A DNA stretch of 64,000 nucleotides from Paraperibacillus marinus. Lineage in GTDB: Bacteria; Bacillota; Bacilli; Bacillales; DSM-1321. Below are positions 61,645 through 64,000 of this stretch, one piece after another (within the stretch, counting starts at the first letter, position 1; the number at the start of each line of letters is the position of its first letter). Both the position numbers and the translations under genes were made by a program. The DNA is taken from assembly GCF_046237605.1 (NCBI RefSeq), contig NZ_CP143542.1, forward strand, positions 1,054,001 through 1,118,000. Direction: 5' to 3'. Below the pieces are notes generated by a model, which had not been told where the DNA came from, did not search any database, and saw only the letters and a program-made list of their open reading frames with translations.

Positions 61645-62630
61645 ACGAATTACACTTCAATAGACACCGCAGGCTGCGCAGCAGCAAGAATATGAGAGCG
61701 CTTGTAAGGGAAACATTCCTTCACCGCGAAGACTTGATCTACCCTATCTTTGTAGTGGAAGGTGAAAATGTCAGGACTGAAATCAGCTCCATGCCTGGTG
61801 TATTCAATATTTCACTGGACAAACTTAAGGAAGAATTGGACGAAGTGGCGGGACTAGGCATCAAATCGGTGATCCTGTTCGGTGTTCCTCATGATCATAA
61901 TAAGGATGAGTGTGGAACAGGTGCCTATTCTTCCAATGGAATTGTCCAGAAAGCAACGCGTCTCGTGAAGGAAGCCTATCCCGATATGGTCGTTATTGCC
62001 GACACATGTCTTTGTGAATATACAAGCCATGGCCATTGCGGGCTTGTTGAAAACGGCAGGATCCTGAACGATGAATCCCTGGAGCTCCTGGCAAAAACGG
62101 CCGTGAGCCAGGCGGAAGCCGGTGCCGATATTATTGCCCCATCCAATATGATGGACGGCTTTGTCGCAGCCATCCGTGCTGCCTTAGATGAAGCAGGCTA
62201 TCTGGATATTCCGGTCATGTCATATGCCGTTAAGTATTCTTCTGCCTATTACGGCCCGTTCAGGGAGGCAGCGAACAGCACGCCTCAGTTCGGTGACCGG
62301 AAAACCTACCAAATGGATTATGCCAACCGCCTGGAAGCCCTGCGCGAGGCAGAATCCGATGTGGCCGAGGGCGCCGATTTCCTGATTGTCAAACCGTCAC
62401 TCAGCTATATGGATATCATGAGGGATGTTAAGAATAACTTCAACCTGCCGGTGGTTGCCTATAATGTCAGCGGGGAATATTCAATGATCAAGGCGGCTGC
62501 CCTTAACGGATGGATCGATGAAAAAACCATTGTGCTTGAAACGCTGACCAGCATGAAGCGCGCCGGTGCCGATTTGATCATCACCTATTTTGCCAAAGAT
62601 GTGGCAAAATGGCTGAAGGAAGAAATCTAA
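61641..62630 (+). CDS. hemB: Porphobilinogen synthase
   Basis: Condenses two 5-aminolevulinates. 329 residues. Zinc cysteines in ADTCLCEYTSHGHCG (Cys123, Cys125, Cys133), so this is the zinc-dependent class; active-site lysines in SYAVKYSSAYYGP near 198 and IVKPSLSYMD near 250. Start overlaps the hemD stop. Confidence 0.97.
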   Translation: MNELHFNRHRRLRSSKNMRALVRETFLHREDLIYPIFVVEGENVRTEISSMPGVFNISLDKLKEELDEVAGLGIKSVILFGVPHDHNKDECGTGAYSSNGIVQKATRLVKEAYPDMVVIADTCLCEYTSHGHCGLVENGRILNDESLELLAKTAVSQAEAGADIIAPSNMMDGFVAAIRAALDEAGYLDIPVMSYAVKYSSAYYGPFREAANSTPQFGDRKTYQMDYANRLEALREAESDVAEGADFLIVKPSLSYMDIMRDVKNNFNLPVVAYNVSGEYSMIKAAALNGWIDEKTIVLETLTSMKRAGADLIITYFAKDVAKWLKEEI

Positions 62631-62642
62631 GGAGGAAATAGC

Positions 62643-63932
62643 ATGCGATCTTATGATAAATCCAGACAGGCATTTGCAGAAGCAAAAAGGCTGATGCCGG
62701 GCGGGGTAAACAGTCCGGTCCGGGCGTTCAAATCTGTGGATATGGATCCGATCTTCATGGAACGGGGAAAAGGGTCAAAGATCTATGACATAGATGGCAA
62801 TGAATATATTGATTATGTTCTGTCATGGGGCCCCCTGATCCTGGGGCATACCAACCAGGCTGTAGTCGAGGCGGTCCAGAAGGTGGCCGAAACGGGCACA
62901 AGCTTCGGCGCCCCGACACTTCTTGAGAATGATCTGGCTAACCTTGTCATTGAAAGGGTTCCTTCCATCGAGGTAATCCGGATGGTTTCTTCAGGGACAG
63001 AAGCGACGATGAGCGCGCTCCGTCTGGCCAGGGGCTATACTGGACGCAATAAGATCCTTAAGTTTGAGGGCTGCTACCATGGCCATGGAGATTCCCTTTT
63101 GATCAAGGCCGGCTCCGGTGTTGCGACACTCGGCCTTCCGGACAGTCCAGGTGTCCCTGAAGGAGTGGCAAAAAACACGATTACGGTACCTTATAACGAC
63201 CTTGAGAGCGTCAGGGCGGCCTTTGAACAATACGGTGACGATATTGCAGGTGTCATTGTTGAGCCTGTTGCGGGCAATATGGGGGTTGTTCCTCCGGTTG
63301 GAGGGTTCCTTGAAGGCCTGAGAGAAATTACAGAACAAAATGGCACACTCTTGATTTTTGATGAGGTGATGACCGGCTTCCGTGTGGATTACCATTGTGC
63401 ACAAGGATATTTTGGCGTGACTCCTGATCTTACCTGCCTTGGCAAGGTAATCGGAGGCGGCCTTCCTGTCGGTGCATATGGAGGCAAAGCGGAAATCATG
63501 AATCAAGTAGCGCCGAGCGGCCCGATCTATCAGGCTGGAACGCTTTCCGGAAACCCGCTTGCCATGGCAGCCGGCTACGCTACGCTCAGCCAGCTGACTC
63601 CTGAACACTATCAGGAATTCAGGCGCAAGGCAGACCTCCTGGAAGAAGGAATCAGCCAGGCGGCCGGGAAGCATAATGTGCCGCTGACCTTCAACCGGGC
63701 AGGTTCCATGATCGGATTCTTTTTCACAAACGAAGAAGTCATCAATTATGAAAAAGCCAAAACCTCCAACCTGAAATTCTTTGCGGCTTATTACCGCGAA
63801 ATGGCGAATAATGGAGTATTCCTGCCGCCATCTCAATTTGAGGGACTGTTCCTTTCGACTGCCCATTCCGATGAAGACATCCAGCGGACGATTGATGCGG
63901 CGGATAAGGCGTTTGCTGCACTGAATCAATAA
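62643..63932 (+). CDS. hemL: Glutamate-1-semialdehyde aminomutase
   Basis: PLP enzyme giving 5-aminolevulinate. 429 residues from ATG 62643 behind AAGGAGG. MPGGVNSPVRAF near 19, SSGTEATMSALRLARG near 119, the PLP-contacting DEVMTGFRV near 244 and Schiff-base Lys in LGKVIGGGLPVGAYGG near 266. Last gene of hemAXCDBL; the final 68 bases of the window hold no recognisable feature. Confidence 0.97.
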   Translation: MRSYDKSRQAFAEAKRLMPGGVNSPVRAFKSVDMDPIFMERGKGSKIYDIDGNEYIDYVLSWGPLILGHTNQAVVEAVQKVAETGTSFGAPTLLENDLANLVIERVPSIEVIRMVSSGTEATMSALRLARGYTGRNKILKFEGCYHGHGDSLLIKAGSGVATLGLPDSPGVPEGVAKNTITVPYNDLESVRAAFEQYGDDIAGVIVEPVAGNMGVVPPVGGFLEGLREITEQNGTLLIFDEVMTGFRVDYHCAQGYFGVTPDLTCLGKVIGGGLPVGAYGGKAEIMNQVAPSGPIYQAGTLSGNPLAMAAGYATLSQLTPEHYQEFRRKADLLEEGISQAAGKHNVPLTFNRAGSMIGFFFTNEEVINYEKAKTSNLKFFAAYYREMANNGVFLPPSQFEGLFLSTAHSDEDIQRTIDAADKAFAALNQ

Positions 63933-64000
63933 GAAGACGGTGAGGGGCTGGCGTGAAGGAAAAAAAGTTAAGCTAGACACCAGCCTATTCACCAGTCTTA

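Noticed and set aside
62991..63992. 333-codon minus-strand frame antisense to hemL
   Set aside because: Antisense to a complete, conserved hemL; no family character.

Overview
The window is chromosomal DNA from an endospore-forming Bacillaceae bacterium (Bacillus sensu lato, low-to-mid GC). The evidence is a gene order that follows the Bacillus subtilis rnhC-zapA-polX-mutS2 / lcfA-fadR-fadB-etfBA / trxA-uvrC-lysC-sdhCAB / gerE-racE-gerM-rph / ilvBHC-leuABCD / tig-clpX-lonB-lonA / hemAXCDBL stretch, sporulation genes (gerE, gerM, lonB), Gram-positive regulatory RNAs (T-box, lysine riboswitch), strong AGGAGG ribosome sites and many TTG starts. The species cannot be named from the sequence alone.

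Layout. 1-8190: end of a BmrA-type ABC exporter, RNase HIII, cell-division factor ZapA, a CvpA-like membrane protein, PolX, MutS2, a DUF350 membrane protein and a 28-residue membrane microprotein. 8214-13815: fatty-acid degradation (lcfA, fadR, fadB, etfB, etfA) with a FadR operator on the fadR promoter; a transposon-like repeat has landed between etfB and etfA. 14212-18170: trxA, uvrC and lysC, the last under a lysine riboswitch. 18415-22525: yslB and succinate dehydrogenase. 22555-28482: ysmA (with its own FadR-like box), gerE (sigma-K promoter), a MarR regulator, racE, gerM, rph, ysnA and ysnB. 28494-33101 is accessory: a transcribed tandem array of truncated tRNA-Arg-like units ending in one intact tRNA-Arg, a decayed DUF421 gene, a strictly 21-bp-spaced array of a 10-bp motif, an MFS exporter, a winged-helix regulator and an unknown exported protein. 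33482-42015: T-box-controlled branched-chain amino-acid operon. 42380-46607: ysoA, tig, clpX. 46736-51325 is a second accessory block inserted between clpX and lonB: a YhcYZ/AirSR-like two-component system, a probable sporulation protein, an AT-rich alpha/beta hydrolase and a Gly/Tyr/Met repeat microprotein. 51799-63932: lonB (sigma-F promoter), lonA, ysxC, ysxD-like gene, and the operon from glutamyl-tRNA to porphobilinogen and uroporphyrinogen (hemAXCDBL).

Two families of interspersed non-coding repeats are visible. Family 1 has three near-complete copies of about 235-315 bp with terminal inverted repeats and probable target duplications, plus one diverged core. Family 2 has three copies of about 170 bp on both strands, around ysoA-tig-clpX and lonB-lonA. 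The main undescribed-looking elements are the tRNA-Arg-half array at 28494-29206, the 21-bp phased array at 29825-29959, the two repeat families, the microprotein at 50952, and FadR-type control of ysmA. Most other genes are ordinary core genes. All functional calls come from recognising motifs and gene order by eye; no database search was run.
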